Assembly: GCA_963682175.1 (NCBI GenBank)
Contig: OY821775.1
Location: 49,138,053-49,202,052 of the forward strand
Origin: Triglochin maritima
Lineage: Eukaryota > Streptophyta > Magnoliopsida > Alismatales > Juncaginaceae
Direction: 5' to 3'
DNA: 64,000 nucleotides
Shown: piece by piece, positions 36,645-48,301 of the stretch
Layout of the letters: the number at the start of each line of letters is the position of its first letter
Numbering within the stretch: position 1 is the stretch's first letter
Notes under the pieces: model-generated
The model's input: the letters and a program-made list of their open reading frames with translations, nothing else
Told to the model about the DNA's origin: nothing
Databases searched by the model: none
Position numbers and translations under genes: made by a program

Positions 36645-37986
36645 CGCTTGGAATGAAAAATAATTAAGGGATCACAAAATTGAATAGGAAAACATATTTT
36701 TTTCAATAATCTTTTATCCCTTTAATTATTCCCCTAGGACTCACATCCCAAATGAGAGGCTTTGCAATACAATCTTGCACACCACGATCACAAAATAAGA
36801 TAAAGCAAAACAGGCTAGCCATTGATTAATGAGGTGTGTTGAGCCTTATTGGGTCAAGATTAAGGATTTAAATTCTTTTTAAATTTGGGTTTCAATTTTC
36901 AAGTATCGTAGGCCTCAACTCGTTTCAACTTCTAAGCTACTAAGCTGGTTTGACCCGGCTTGTTTGGTCTTTTTTCTTCTTCTTTTTATTTATCTCTACT
37001 GTTAGTATTTTAAATCTCAATTTCCTAAATATTAGAATGAGATTAATGGAATTCAATCGTCGATCTTAATTATTTCCAGACAAATGATCTTTCAACTGAA
37101 CTAACCTCAGTTAATCTGGCTCATTTACTCGTCAAGTTGACTTGCTAAAGTTCCACTTAAGCTTGGTAAACTATCTCACTTAATATAATACATCAACAAT
37201 AAGATAAAGCGAATCCTACTAACAAATCATGGAACTTAAGTACTTAATTTACGAAGACTTTTTTATCAAGAGATTTTGGTGTGGGTTCATAAAGCTCAAC
37301 CCCCCGTAATCTTTCATCGGATACTCCAATTTTGACCAATTGGGTGGAGGATTCTACAAGATATCTCTTGATAATTTGCTGAAGTTGTAAGGCCAGACTT
37401 TGGGTTGTAGACAGCTATGCTTTGCGTATAATGAGAGGAAAACTTGAAGCTGAAGAGTAACTTGAGTGGAGAAAGGATTAAGAGTATATACGATCTCTCT
37501 CATTTCCTCAATGCATAATTATATACATAAATCTTGACAAAGTTGACTTTCATTTTAAGATTATATTAGATGAGATTAGATCATGACATCCTGTAACTAT
37601 TCAACTCTTGGATCAAGTGCACATGCTTTCTCTACTAAGCATGAGCACAAGTTTCATTATCAACATGAGATCCATCGTACAATATCAACCATTTAAATGC
37701 AAAACAAATTAATTAAGATGAAGCACACGGATTGATGGAATACAAAATTATCATTTGAAACTTCCCTACTGCTGTACTGATAAGTTTAATCCCATTTGAT
37801 TAAGGAATATCAACACAACTAATTAAACGATACATATATCCTTTGCGTGTCAAATAATCTTATTGTTCCTCTTATTCTGATAAACACAACAAAAAATAAA
37901 GGTGAAGAAGTTCACCGTTTCCTTATCCATTTTTTAGTTAGTTCTAAAGATCAAGTACTAATTAATAATTTTAGGATGAAAATTAT
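36645..37986. other. Unique AT-rich DNA between the two LTR-like copies
   Basis: No gene recognised. The block with its two coding fragments is enclosed by the inverted LTR-like copies A and B. Confidence 0.4.
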
Positions 37987-38334
37987 TTAAATGGTGGTGG
38001 TTGTACTATCACCAAAACCACCACCTCCACCGCCGCCGTCGCCACCGCTATCACCACCACCATTACTTTGAAATTCATCATCGCCCTGACCTTGGGAATC
38101 CCAACTATGAGCTCCACCCCACCCTCCTCCTCCTCCACCGCCACCGCCACCACCTGATCCCCAACCATAGAAGTTTCCATTACGTACATTGTCGCCACCA
38201 CCACCTCCTTCACCCCATTGTCCACCTTCTAGACCGCCTGATCCCTGGTCTCCACCGCCACTACCGCCTCCACCGCTTGTGTTACCACAACTATATCCTC
38301 CTATATTACCATCACCATTGCTTTTAGAGTCACA
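37987..38334 (-). pseudogene. C-terminal fragment of a glycine-rich protein
   Basis: On the minus strand a 115-codon frame ends in TAA at 37989-37987 and is made of glycine runs (SGGGGSGGG and a longer run near the middle) with W, D, S and Q spacers. Its upstream end meets the TGTAACATC terminus of LTR-like copy B within two or three bases, so the 5' part is missing or lies beyond the insertion. The TTACAG at the junction could also serve as a splice acceptor, in which case this is a last exon. There is no start codon in a credible place. Plus-strand histidine-rich and other-frame readings of this low-complexity DNA are shadows. Confidence 0.45.
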
Positions 38335-38336
38335 CC

Positions 38337-40248
38337 TGTAACATCCCGAAGCAACAGAAAATTTGAAATTTTATACAATAAAGAGATCTCAAGATAACAA
38401 CAACCAAACGGGAATGTTACTCATAAATATAATCATTCGGTCAACCAAATAAAACAAAGTTTGTCAAAAGACATGATGACATCACTACAAACAAATGAAA
38501 CACAAGTAATCATGACGACCTCCCGAAGAGAATCCTGACCCCAAAATGTGTGTGCCTGCTGTCACTACCCGACAGAACCTATTGTGGTCTTCAAACATGA
38601 ATCAAACAACAATGCCTGAGTTTCCCATTAGGAAACCCCGTATGCCAAGCTCGCCTAAATGAATGCAACAATACGGTAAATAAACATATCATACTAGTAG
38701 CATGTCCTATCAACATATGCAATGCAACAAATTCCCTCCAAAGGTAAAACACGACCTCAATCCAACAACAACGAGTCTCCCTCGGAAACCTACCGTAGGC
38801 ACATACGGTCTTGCAGACAGTATGCGATGCACCCCCACACGCGACTAATTGAACCAAAGGGATCAGTGAGGAGCGTCTGTACTTTTGCGCAAGGTAACCA
38901 TGTGGTCTACACCACCCCCAACAGAGCCGTAGCTCGGTCGGTCCAAACATTCCCCGACAGGCGCCCAATCAAGGAATCATCGTCGGAACAACATCGGCGG
39001 TACAACATACGCCCGACACAACATCAGACAACACAACCACAAGCCGGAACATCGTCAGCACCATCATCGCCGACACAACATCGGACGGGTCCAAACAGTA
39101 GTCTGCAGGGTCATCATGCTCCGCGAGCCATGCATCAACATGCGTTGGGATCCGCGATCCCTTAGGTCTGCTACTCTACAGAGAGTCAAGCAAAAACATG
39201 CCACACCACGATCCATCAACAGAGGTGACACGACCCAAGTGTCCACACTCTTCCACACCGTCACCTCCCGGCTCACGCGCTAAGCGAGGACACGGGTTTC
39301 CGTGGACAGAGTTGACACAACACAAGGACTAGAAATTTAGTTCTGCGCACAAACTGTCGACCGAAAAAGCCTAACAGGTCGACCGTTCCCAATAGGTTCG
39401 GTCGACCAAAAGTCTGCAATGGTCGAACTCTCTGCGCATCACTGAAGTCTAAACGGTCAGACAACAATCTAAAACCGGTCGACCGAATACGGGGTCAAGG
39501 TCCGGAGTCTGGTCAAAATCATACAAGTCTATTCGGTCGATCGACTCAGGGGTCCCGGTTGACCGAAAATTATCAGGGTCATCCTAATAGTCTAAGTCAT
39601 ATAACGGTCGAACAAGATGAATAAACGGTCGAACAACATGCAATAATATCAAGTTCACTTAAGTTCCGATCGAACCAAAAACTAGGAACGGTCGACCGAA
39701 AACCAACATGAAAGCCTCCAACCCACCAGTACACATGCAACCGGTTGACCACCGCACGACATTGTTCGACCGATGTTGGTTAAAGTCATGCAAAACAGTA
39801 AAACTGGTCGACCGCCTGAAGGCACCGGTCGACCGTTGGTCGACAACAACCCCGCATCTGCCGAGGATTTTACGTTGTTTCACGTCACCGGTAAGGTTTC
39901 CGACCTCCCGTGACCGACCACAACTCCACCCCAACGTGAGTGAGCAACAAAAACAACTAAAGAACCGGCATACCTCAAGTGCAAGACGGAACACGCCGGA
40001 GATTCGCTCAACGCCTCCACCCGACCGCAACCTCCGATACAAAGCACCTCACGACCTCGCCTCCGCGACTTCGAGCTCAACTCCACAAGCCGAAGATTCA
40101 TCCTCCACTGCTGGCTGTCGGAAAAGAGAAGAGAATGAAGGTGAGAGAGAGAGATATTAAATTTGCAGTAACCAGTCCCTCTTCCTTTCCCATGCAAACC
40201 CCCACTAATCTAGAGATTAGCCCACTAAACAAAATTGGGGTCCTAACA
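38337..40248. repeat. LTR-like repeat, copy B
   Basis: It starts TGTAACATCCCG and ends near CCTAACA, flanked by ACACC and ACACA, a possible 5-bp target duplication with one change. It is in inverted orientation to copy A (34296-36434). It has the same blocks in the same order, including the GTCGACCG array, but is shorter (about 1.9 against 2.1 kb). I read it as a solo LTR of an unidentified retrotransposon family. That is inference from the ends and the lack of internal domains. Confidence 0.6.
39350..39850. repeat. Array of about 16 GTCGACCG-type palindromic motifs (copy B)
   Basis: CGGTCGACCG and variants (GGTCGACCA, CGGTCGAAC, GGTTGACCG) recur about every 30 bp. The array lies in the position matching copy A. 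Confidence 0.85.
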
Positions 40249-40669
40249 ACACATTTCTCCACCAATGCAATTCGACGATGGAGTTGTTGTTCCGGTGAGG
40301 AAAATTGAGATGAAGCCTCAATCACACACTCACCTTGAACTTTACGAGCCACATTTCTACCAACGAAAGCCACGCACTCCTTTTCTGATTTTTGGAAGCT
40401 CAAACCTCGGTTCACGTGTCAATTTGAAACTTCAAAATTATCGTTTAACAAATGGTAGTAAATGTTACACCCTTAAGGCCGCTATGGCCTTGTGACGCCT
40501 ATGGTTCCCTGGGCTTAGCCAAAGGAGGTTGTTCAGGAGAACGCATGGGGTCATACAGGCCCGTGGACACAAGCAGGAGGCTTGGGAACAAACGGGCCAA
40601 GCAAGTGAGCTTGCTAGGATCCAGGCGGATCTTCTCTCGGATCAGGGACGTGCATCCAACAGACGAGCA

Positions 40670-40830
40670 GATAAGGAAAGCTACCTGGCTCGTTGGTGCA
40701 AAGAAGGCAACTATCTGAGGGGACGCGACAGATAAGGAAGGTCACCTGGCTCGTTGGGCCAAAGAAGGCAAGTATCTGAGGGGACGCGACACAAAAGGAA
40801 AGTTTGCTGGTTCGTTGGTGCAAACAAGGA
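40670..40830 (+). repeat. Tandem units in the chromovirus LTR upstream of its TATA box
   Basis: Two full units and one partial unit of about 60-65 bp, each with AAGGAAAG or AAGGAAGG, (C)TGGCTCGTTGG, CAAAGAAGGCAA and GAGGGGACGCGACA. The same block is present in the 3' LTR (about 45814-45974). The position fits repeated enhancer elements, which is inference. Confidence 0.75.
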
Positions 40831-40930
40831 AACTTTCCTGCTTCTCTATGCGTCTTTAGATCTGACTTGATGGAGGCATTGAAGTGGGCACTTAAATGCC
40901 TCTTGGAGCAAATAGCTATAGGTGGAGACC

Positions 40931-40938
40931 TATATATA
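40931..40938 (+). promoter_or_regulatory. TATA box of the chromovirus LTR
   Basis: TATATATA, with LTR sequence continuing for about 240 bp downstream. The same box is in the 3' LTR at 46075-46082, where it would read out into flanking DNA. Confidence 0.65.
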
Positions 40939-41182
40939 GGGGCGTTGAGTTGTGGAGTTGTCACAACCAACCCATCTGAGAGAATTGTACCTTTGTATGT
41001 TTGTGTAGAGAAATACAAAACGGGGATTGCTCCATTCTTGTGTGCGTTTGAGTGAGTACTGAGTTGGGGCTATCTGGCAAGGCTACTCTTAGGGTTTGTC
41101 CATAGCTAACGATGGAGGTTTAGCTAGGAGCTGACCGAGGTTTTGAGCTAGGATATAAGCAAAAAGAAACCCCGTCACTGCC

Positions 41183-41198
41183 TGGTATCAGAGCCAGG
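41183..41198 (+). other. Chromovirus primer binding site (initiator Met-tRNA)
   Basis: TGGTATCAGAGCCAGG starts three bases after the LTR border. It matches the 3' end of initiator methionine tRNA. Confidence 0.9.
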
Positions 41199-41201
41199 TT
41201 G

Positions 41202-44200
41202 ATGGAAACGAGGACGGCGGAGCGTCTCGTTGCCCTTGAGGGCAAGGTTCGAGCATTGGAGGCGTCAAATCTCGAGCGTGACAACCAAATCGAAGCGCTG
41301 GAGGCAACTGTCCAGGAGCTCGTCTCGAGGGCGTCCACGGAGGACACCTGGGGCGAGGTCAAGGAGGAGATGTCTCTGAGGCTTGAGACGTTGGCAGATG
41401 ATATGGCGCTTATCAAGCGTGCCTTGCGCGAGCATGGGGACGAGACTGGTGGGAAGCGACTAAAGGTTCCCGAGCCCAAAGCTTTCCATGGAGCCAGGAA
41501 TGCTAAGGAGCTCGAGAACTTCCTTTGGGACTTGGAAGAGTACTTCAAGGCGCTCTCCACAAAAGAGGTTGACAAGGTAACACTTGGGGCTATGTTTCTT
41601 GCAGGGGATGCTAAGCTGTGGTGGCGATCGAGGAGCGTCGATTCCGCCCAGCCAGCCATCTCCACATGGGGGGACATGACTAAGGAACTGCGTGCCCAGT
41701 TCTTGCCAACCAACACCGCCTGGATGGCTCGCGACGCGCTGAGGAGGCTCAAGCACACGAGCACGGTACGCGAGTACGTGAAGGATTTCTCATCCTTGCT
41801 GTTGGATATCAAATCCATGAGTGAAGAGGACAAGTTGTACAACTTCATTGCTGGACTGCAAGGATGGGCCCAAACCGAGCTTCGGAGACTTGGCGTCAAA
41901 GATCTCCAAAGCGCCCTGATCGCCGCTGATGCCCTTGTGGACTATAAGACAACTGGGCAACAGGAGACGAAGGGCAAGGACAAGGGTAAGGACAAGGGTA
42001 AGGGCAAGCCCAAGTCCGAGAAAAGTGAAGGGCCAAAGCTGGACAAGGGTAGGACCAAGAAGCCAGGGGGATGCTTCATATGCGACGGTCCTCACCGAGC
42101 TAAGGAATGCCCAAAGAAGGAGAAACTGAACGCACTTGTAGCCGGGGAGCAAGAGGAGGTAAGGGTCAATCCACTGAAACTCTTGAATGCTATCAGGAGT
42201 TTTCGAGGGAAAAGGGGCTGCGACCTGCTTCACGTGGAGGCTACTATCAACGGCCACAAGGTACGAGCCATGGTGGACACTGGAGCAACGCATAACTTTG
42301 TCGCTGAGACAGAGGCAAGGGCGTTGGGGCTGGAGCTTGCCAAAGATGGAAGCTGCGTCAAGGCGGTTAACTCGGAGGCAAGGAAGATTGCTGGGGTGGC
42401 CCGTGCACGCCTGGAAGTTGGCGACTGGAGCGGTACCGGCAACTTCATGTTCGTGCCCCTCGATGACTTCAAAGTCATTCTAGGTATGGAATTTTTGATG
42501 CAGGCACAGGTGGGCGTAATGCCTTATCTGGGAGGCATAATGGTCACTGGGGGTGGCACGCCTTGTTTCGTCAAGGGTGTGGACGAGGAAGGGGTTGTGA
42601 GGCTACTCTCAGCCTTGCAGCTCAAAGATGGCGTCCGAAAAGGGGAGGAGACCTTTCTAGATGCTCTTGTGGAACCAGACGAGGGCCCTATGGAGGAGGT
42701 ACCTGCTGAGATCCAGCCGCTACTGAAACTCTACGGCGACATCATGCCCAACACCCTACCAAAGGAGCTACCACCAAAACGAGCTGTGGATCACAAGATA
42801 GAGCTTGCGCCCGGAGCTCGACCACCTGCCCAAGCCCCATACCGCATGGCTCCGATCCACCTGGAGGAACTCAAGAAGCAACTGAGGGAGTTGCTTGATG
42901 CTGGACTACTGCGACCCAGCAAAGCCCCATATGGAGCACCCGTCATCTTTCAGAAGAAGAAGGACGGAAGCTTGCGGTTGTGCATAGACTACCGCGCGCT
43001 GAACAAGGTGACCATCAAGAACAAGTACCCGGTGCCACACGTAGAGGACTTGTTCGATAAACTCGGGCAAGCGCAATATTTCTCAAAGATGGACTTGAGG
43101 AGCGGTTACTACCAGGTCCGGATTGCAGAGGAGGACGTGCCCAAGACTGCATGCGTCACTCGCTATGGGTCTTATGAGTTTTTAGTCATGCCATTTGGCT
43201 TGACAAATGCACCAGCAACTTTTTGTAACTTAATGAATGATGTCTTTAGCGACTACATAGATGACTTTGTTGTAGTATATTTGGACGACATTGTTGTTTA
43301 TAGCAGGAACTTGGAGACGCACGAGCGACATCTCAGATTGGCGTTCGAAAAGTTGCGGCAACACAGGCTATTCCTGAAGCCTGAGAAGTGCGCCTTCGGT
43401 CAGAAGGAGATCTCTTTTTTGGGGCACATCATAGGAAGTGGCGAGGTGCGCATGGACCCAAAGAAGATCGAGGCCATCAAGCAATGGCCAGTACCGAAGA
43501 AGGTGCCAGAACTAAGGTCTTTCCTTGGTTTGACGAACTACTACCGCAAATTCGTCAAGAGTTACTCAAGGATTGCCGCACCACTCACCGACCTATTGAA
43601 GAAGGATCGGCAGTGGGCGTGGGAGCTGCAATGCCAGGAGGCATTTGATGAACTGAGGCGGGTGGTGACAACTACTCCTGTTCTCAAGTTGCCAGACTGG
43701 AATTTGCCATTCGAAGTCTTCACGGACGCCTCAGACTTGGCAATCGGAGGGGTGCTTACCCAAAATGGGCACCCAATCGCTTACGAAAGTCGCAAGCTTA
43801 ATGCAACAGAGAGGCGCTACTCTGTGCATGAACGGGAGATGACAGCCGTTGTACACTGCCTACGGACTTGGCGGGTATACTTGCTCGGGACAAAGTTCGT
43901 GGTCTGGACGGACAACGTTGCGACTAGCTGTTGGGAAACTATGAAGAAGCTAAGCCCAAAGCAAGCAAGGTGGCAAGATTATTTGGCTGAGTTTGACTAC
44001 GAACTCAAGTACAAACCGGGGCGCGTCAACCAGGTAGCAGATGCCTTGAGTCGCATGGTCTGTGAGGAGACATGTCGCATTTCTTCCATCACCAGCATAG
44101 AAGGCGACATGCTCACGAAGCTGAGGGGCCACACTGAGCAAGACTCTGAATGCGTCAGAATCAAGAAACAGATCGAGGATGGGATCACGAGGCGCTACTG

Positions 44201-45620
44201 GTTTGAGGATGGGATCCTCTATGCAAAGGGCCGACGACCCTTCGTACCTAAGCTTGGCGGACTTAGGAGGGAGCTCATGAAGGAGACTCACAATTCGCGC
44301 TGGGCTGGGCACCCGGGGACGGAACGGACCATGGCCTTGTTGAGTAGTAGCTATTACTGGCCAGGAATGGAGAAGGACGTGGAGCTATACATCCAGACTT
44401 GTCTCATTTGCCAGCAAGATAAGCCGGAGAGGATGAAGCAAGGCGGGTTGCTACAGCCACTCCCTATCCCAGAGCAACCTTGGCAAAGTTGTTCCATGGA
44501 CTTTATCTCCGGGCTCCCACTCGTGGACGGGAAGGCAACAATAATGGTGGTTGTTGACCGATTCTCGAAATATGCTATCTTCATAGCAGCCCCGAAGGTA
44601 TGTCCTGCCGAGGTAGCAGCGAACCTATTTATGAGGGACGTTGTGAAACACTGGGGCGTACCCAAGGACATTGTTAGCGACAGGGACCCAAGATTTACCG
44701 GGAAGTTTTGGAAGCGTCTGTTCGAGTTGTTGGGGACACAACTCGCCTTCTCCACTGCCAATCATCCCGAGACTGATGGACAGACGGAGAGGATCAATGG
44801 CATCTTGGAGGAGTACCTGAGGCACTATGTTTTGGCCAACCAAAGCAACTGGGCGGATCTCTTGGACGTGGCACAGTTTTGCTACAACTTGCACAAGACA
44901 TCCACCACGGGACAGAGTCCATTCGAGGTGGCTACGGGCAGGCAACCGATGACGCCACACGAGCTTGCGAAGCAAGACGAGGGCCACTGTCCAGCAGCAT
45001 ATAGGTTTGCCAAAGCAAGGTTTGATCGCTCCGAGGAGGCGAGGGACCTTCTTGCCAAAGCTCAGGAAAGGATGAAGCGAGCTGCTGATAAGGGGCGGAG
45101 ACACCTCGAGTTTGAGAAAGGGGAGAAAGTTCTACTGAAGCTCACCCCACAGATCTGGAAGAAGATCTTAACCAAAGATGCCAACAAATCGGTCATTCAG
45201 AAGTATGACGGGCCATTTGTCATCTTAAAACGAGTAGGCAACGCCGCTTATCACATTGAACTCCCGGAGAGGTACAAGATACATCCCGTGTTCCATGTAA
45301 GCAACCTGAGGAGATATAGGGAAGACCAAGAGGACCCCTCAAGGTCAATCCCTACTCGGGCACCACCTAGCGTGCGCACCACCTTCACCAAGGAGGCAGA
45401 GGCCATCTTGGATAGGAAGAAGAAGGGGGGCAGTAGGAGGAATCGGAACATCTACTATCTCGTCAAATGGAAGGGGCTTCCATCGACCGAGAATACCTGG
45501 GAACGAGACATAACCCTCTGGCAGTACGAGGGCTTGGTTCAAGCATACTTGGAGGGACAAGCCACGTCTTCGTCGAGGACGACGAAGGAAACGGGTGGGG
45601 GAGACTTGTTACACCCTTAA
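41202..45620 (+). CDS. Chromovirus gag-pol polyprotein
   Basis: A single open frame of 1472 codons starts at ATG 41202, just after the primer site. In order it contains a coiled GAG N-terminus (about residues 1-60), the GAG core, a CCHC knuckle ([13 protein letters not shown], about residue 290), aspartic protease DTGATHNF (about 359), reverse transcriptase with [12 protein letters not shown] and YLDD (about 692), RNase H starting FTDASD (about 840), and integrase. The integrase has an HHCC zinc finger (HPGTERT, CLICQQ) and the DDE residues in MDFISG, SDRDPRF and DGQTERING (about 1100-1195). A chromodomain follows with [17 protein letters not shown] (about 1417-1433). The chromodomain is known to guide integration to heterochromatin. 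All active-site residues seen are intact. The stop codon lies inside the 3' LTR. Confidence 0.96.
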   Translation: METRTAERLVALEGKVRALEASNLERDNQIEALEATVQELVSRASTEDTWGEVKEEMSLRLETLADDMALIKRALREHGDETGGKRLKVPEPKAFHGARNAKELENFLWDLEEYFKALSTKEVDKVTLGAMFLAGDAKLWWRSRSVDSAQPAISTWGDMTKELRAQFLPTNTAWMARDALRRLKHTSTVREYVKDFSSLLLDIKSMSEEDKLYNFIAGLQGWAQTELRRLGVKDLQSALIAADALVDYKTTGQQETKGKDKGKDKGKGKPKSEKSEGPKLDKGRTKKPGGCFICDGPHRAKECPKKEKLNALVAGEQEEVRVNPLKLLNAIRSFRGKRGCDLLHVEATINGHKVRAMVDTGATHNFVAETEARALGLELAKDGSCVKAVNSEARKIAGVARARLEVGDWSGTGNFMFVPLDDFKVILGMEFLMQAQVGVMPYLGGIMVTGGGTPCFVKGVDEEGVVRLLSALQLKDGVRKGEETFLDALVEPDEGPMEEVPAEIQPLLKLYGDIMPNTLPKELPPKRAVDHKIELAPGARPPAQAPYRMAPIHLEELKKQLRELLDAGLLRPSKAPYGAPVIFQKKKDGSLRLCIDYRALNKVTIKNKYPVPHVEDLFDKLGQAQYFSKMDLRSGYYQVRIAEEDVPKTACVTRYGSYEFLVMPFGLTNAPATFCNLMNDVFSDYIDDFVVVYLDDIVVYSRNLETHERHLRLAFEKLRQHRLFLKPEKCAFGQKEISFLGHIIGSGEVRMDPKKIEAIKQWPVPKKVPELRSFLGLTNYYRKFVKSYSRIAAPLTDLLKKDRQWAWELQCQEAFDELRRVVTTTPVLKLPDWNLPFEVFTDASDLAIGGVLTQNGHPIAYESRKLNATERRYSVHEREMTAVVHCLRTWRVYLLGTKFVVWTDNVATSCWETMKKLSPKQARWQDYLAEFDYELKYKPGRVNQVADALSRMVCEETCRISSITSIEGDMLTKLRGHTEQDSECVRIKKQIEDGITRRYWFEDGILYAKGRRPFVPKLGGLRRELMKETHNSRWAGHPGTERTMALLSSSYYWPGMEKDVELYIQTCLICQQDKPERMKQGGLLQPLPIPEQPWQSCSMDFISGLPLVDGKATIMVVVDRFSKYAIFIAAPKVCPAEVAANLFMRDVVKHWGVPKDIVSDRDPRFTGKFWKRLFELLGTQLAFSTANHPETDGQTERINGILEEYLRHYVLANQSNWADLLDVAQFCYNLHKTSTTGQSPFEVATGRQPMTPHELAKQDEGHCPAAYRFAKARFDRSEEARDLLAKAQERMKRAADKGRRHLEFEKGEKVLLKLTPQIWKKILTKDANKSVIQKYDGPFVILKRVGNAAYHIELPERYKIHPVFHVSNLRRYREDQEDPSRSIPTRAPPSVRTTFTKEAEAILDRKKKGGSRRNRNIYYLVKWKGLPSTENTWERDITLWQYEGLVQAYLEGQATSSSRTTKETGGGDLLHP
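45592..45606 (+). other. Chromovirus polypurine tract
   Basis: The purine-rich run GGGTGGGGGAGACT abuts the 3' LTR and overlaps the end of the gag-pol frame. Confidence 0.75.
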
Positions 45621-46323
45621 GGCCGCTATGGCCTTGTGACGCCTATGGTTCCCTGGGCTTAGCCAAAGGAGGTTGTTCAGGAGAACGCATGGGGTCATAC
45701 AGGCCCGTGGACACAAGCAGGAGGCTTGGGAACAAACGGGCCAAGCAAGTGAGCTTGCTAGGATCCAGGCGGATCTTCTCTCGGATCAGGGACGTGCATC
45801 CAACAGACGAGCAGATAAGGAAAGCTACCTGGCTCGTTGGTGCAAAGAAGGCAACTATCTGAGGGGACGCGACAGATAAGGAAGGCCACCTGGCTCGTTG
45901 GGCCAAAGAAGGCAAGTATCTGAGGGGACGCGACACAAAAGGAAAGTTTGCTGGTTCGTTGGTGCAAACAAGGAAACTTTCCTGCTTCTCTATGCGTCTT
46001 TAGATCTGACTTGATGGAGGCATTGAAGTGGGCACTTAAATGCCTCTTGAAGCAAATAGCTATAGGTGGAGACCTATATATAGGGGCGTTGAGTTGTGGA
46101 GTTGTCACAACCAACCCATCTGAGAGAATTGTACCTTTGTATGTTTGTGTAGAGAAATACAAAACGGGGATTGCTCCATTCTTGTGTGCGTTTGAGTGAG
46201 TACTGAGTTGGGGCTATCTGGCAAGGCTACTCTTAGGGTTTGTCCATAGCTAACGAGGGAGGTTTAGCTAGGAGCTGACCGAGGTTTTGAGCTAGGATAT
46301 AAGCAAAAAGAAACCCCGTCACT
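45607..46323 (+). repeat. Chromovirus 3' LTR
   Basis: 717 bp. It differs from the 5' LTR at about three sites, near 45887 (C for T), 46050 (A for G) and 46257 (G for T). The gag-pol TAA is at 45618-45620 within it. Confidence 0.95.
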
Positions 46324-46328
46324 GTAAA

Positions 46329-47105
46329 TATATATCTCATGGGTATGTGCTTATATAACATGCATATTCGCTAGATTTCTTCGTCTTTGCTGGAGAGATC
46401 TTATAAAATATTTCTACAAGGATCGACTTTGGTAATGGCCACATTAAACACACCTATTAATGAAACCAAGTGGCTAAAATGACAGCCGCGGTGATTAGAA
46501 AATTAAATATCGGGATCTGATCTAGTGATTGAAGATGACTTAGCTAGATCTAGCTAGTGTCATGAGTCAAATCTGTTAGCAATGTCTGAATTTATGTTTT
46601 GTCATCACATGACATCTATGATAAGTATATATTGCTTCTTCAAATTTCAACGGAAATAATACATACAGTTGTGTGAATAAAGTTGAAGAAATATTATAAT
46701 TCCAAATAATATTAGCATATTTTACAGACATTTTGCAACATATTGTCAATCAGCTCATGTCGAGAACCATTTAAAAAACATAACTTAAAGGCATGTCGAA
46801 ATAGATCGTAAACCACAATAGCTAGCAATACCTGCCACCAAATAAGCAAGGCAACGGACAGCGAAAACAATTACTATTAAGGTGAACTAGAGCGAGATCG
46901 GTAAGCAGATCGACCGAAATCCTCCGGCAGAGTCCTGCAAATACCATCGTGGTTGAGGTCGATGCCGGACACGGTGACCTCATTGGAGTTGTCCGGCTCA
47001 TGCATGGGAGCAATAAACGCCAGTGTATTCGCAAACTCGAGGTGACATTATTTGGATCACAAGTTATTACCTTCTTCCATGCTTGGAAGGCGCCGTATGC
47101 CTTCC
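46329..47105. other. Intergenic between the chromovirus and the Harbinger element
   Basis: No gene recognised. A minus-strand open frame at 46822-47187 runs across the Harbinger border and has no recognisable domain. Confidence 0.4.
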
Positions 47106-48198
47106 TAAGAGCACAAATAACAGCGCTCGGGCTACCCTCAGACGCCCTGCACACTCTTTCTGTCACGTCAGTTTCTCTCTCTGCCACGTCAGCTCACCCA
47201 ACCCACCCAAAAAAACTCATTACCCATGCCCAGGCTACCCCACCCACCCTACAATCTCTTTCATCCACATCATTTCTTAATTAAACAATTATAATTTTCA
47301 CACAACATTTAACAAATTACATTTTATATAATTCTAATTCTAATAACATTACAATTCTATTTTAACTCGAAATATTGTTAATAATTACTGCTAAATCACG
47401 AAATTATTATTAAATATTACGGAGTCACATTACATTTAAGATAAACTGAAATAGGAAATATTACACTCAAAGTTAAGAAACAACAGTACATATTACATAA
47501 ACTAAACTTTCAAATATTATATTAGCAACTACGTTAACCGATTTTCAAACCGCTCCTCGTCCGTAGCGTTGCCATATATGCCCGATTAAATCGCCTTTCA
47601 GATCCAAATGTTGGTTCTGTAGGATCGTGTGGGTTATGGGTCTACAATTAAGGCTAATTAACAAATTTAATCCTGAACAAACTCTACTTGCAAGTCAAAA
47701 GATGATGCAGCGTAATTTAAAACAAATACAAGCAAGTAGGGAATAGAAAATGCAAACCACAATCACACGGGGGATTTTATAGAGGTTCGGCACCCCACCC
47801 GGGTCCTAGTCCTCTCTTGTAAGCTCCGCTCGGATCACCGAGCTCCGCTCACGACTTCACTAACCACTCCCCGTTCCGGGCCGGGAGAGAACGCCTTTAC
47901 AAGTCTTCAAGCTCGCGAACAACCCTCGCCGAGCTTGGCTCCTCCTCTCACAATCCGAGAGGATCACTTCGGGCTCTCGCCGAAGTCTATACTCGTGTAT
48001 TGGGCTTTCACCAAGACCCTTGCTTCTTTCACAATGGTTGAGTGGAACAACACTCTCTAAACTTGAGCACACTTGAGTAGAATATGGAATTGATCACTAA
48101 GTGTGGAAGGTTTGAGCTTTTAAGTGTGTTTAGCTTTCTCTCTAATGTTGGGGACAAATAGGTGTTGGAGAGATGTGTTAAAATGTGTTTTACATCTC

Positions 48199-48206
48199 TA
48201 TTTATA
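48199..48206 (-). promoter_or_regulatory. TATA box of the solo LTR
   Basis: TATAAATA on the minus strand within GCTTATAAATAG, about 100 bp downstream of the GTCGACCG array. Confidence 0.5.
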
Positions 48207-48301
48207 AGCTCCAAAATAGTTATAGCCGTTGGGATTGATTGGGTAAGAGTTGGTGTAGGATACACAAAACAGAAACCTGCAGAACCCACTTCTGCCTAAA
48301 A

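Larger units (their letters stand above)
40463..41179 (+). repeat. Chromovirus 5' LTR
   Basis: 717 bp, TGTTACACCC to CCCGTCACT. A TATATATA box at 40931-40938 is the likely promoter. The U3 part holds tandem units of about 60-65 bp (about 40670-40800) containing CTGGCTCGTTGG and TATCTGAGGGGACGCGACA. Confidence 0.95.
40458..46328 (+). mobile_element. Ty3/gypsy chromovirus, apparently intact
   Basis: The element itself is 40463-46323, flanked by the 5-bp target duplication GTAAA (40458-40462 and 46324-46328). Both LTRs are 717 bp and differ at only about three positions. One uninterrupted gag-pol frame ends in a chromodomain. The order protease, RT, RNase H, integrase, chromodomain defines a chromovirus. 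The zinc knuckle [13 protein letters not shown] recalls the Galadriel lineage, which is inference. The LTRs begin TG but end CT when the target duplication is used to set the border, a known but uncommon terminus. It lies just beyond LTR-like copy B. Confidence 0.96.

Noticed and set aside
38001..38327. Plus-strand histidine-rich open frame and other readings of the same stretch
   Set aside because: It is the complement of GGN-rich low-complexity DNA. The minus-strand glycine-rich frame explains it better.
40265..41055. Open frames within the chromovirus LTR, such as 40614-41018
   Set aside because: The same frames recur in the 3' LTR at 45.6-46.2 kb. They are LTR shadows with no domain.
41120..42293. 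Minus-strand open frames of 259, 98 and 167 codons
   Set aside because: They are antisense to the chromovirus gag frame, which has clear domains.
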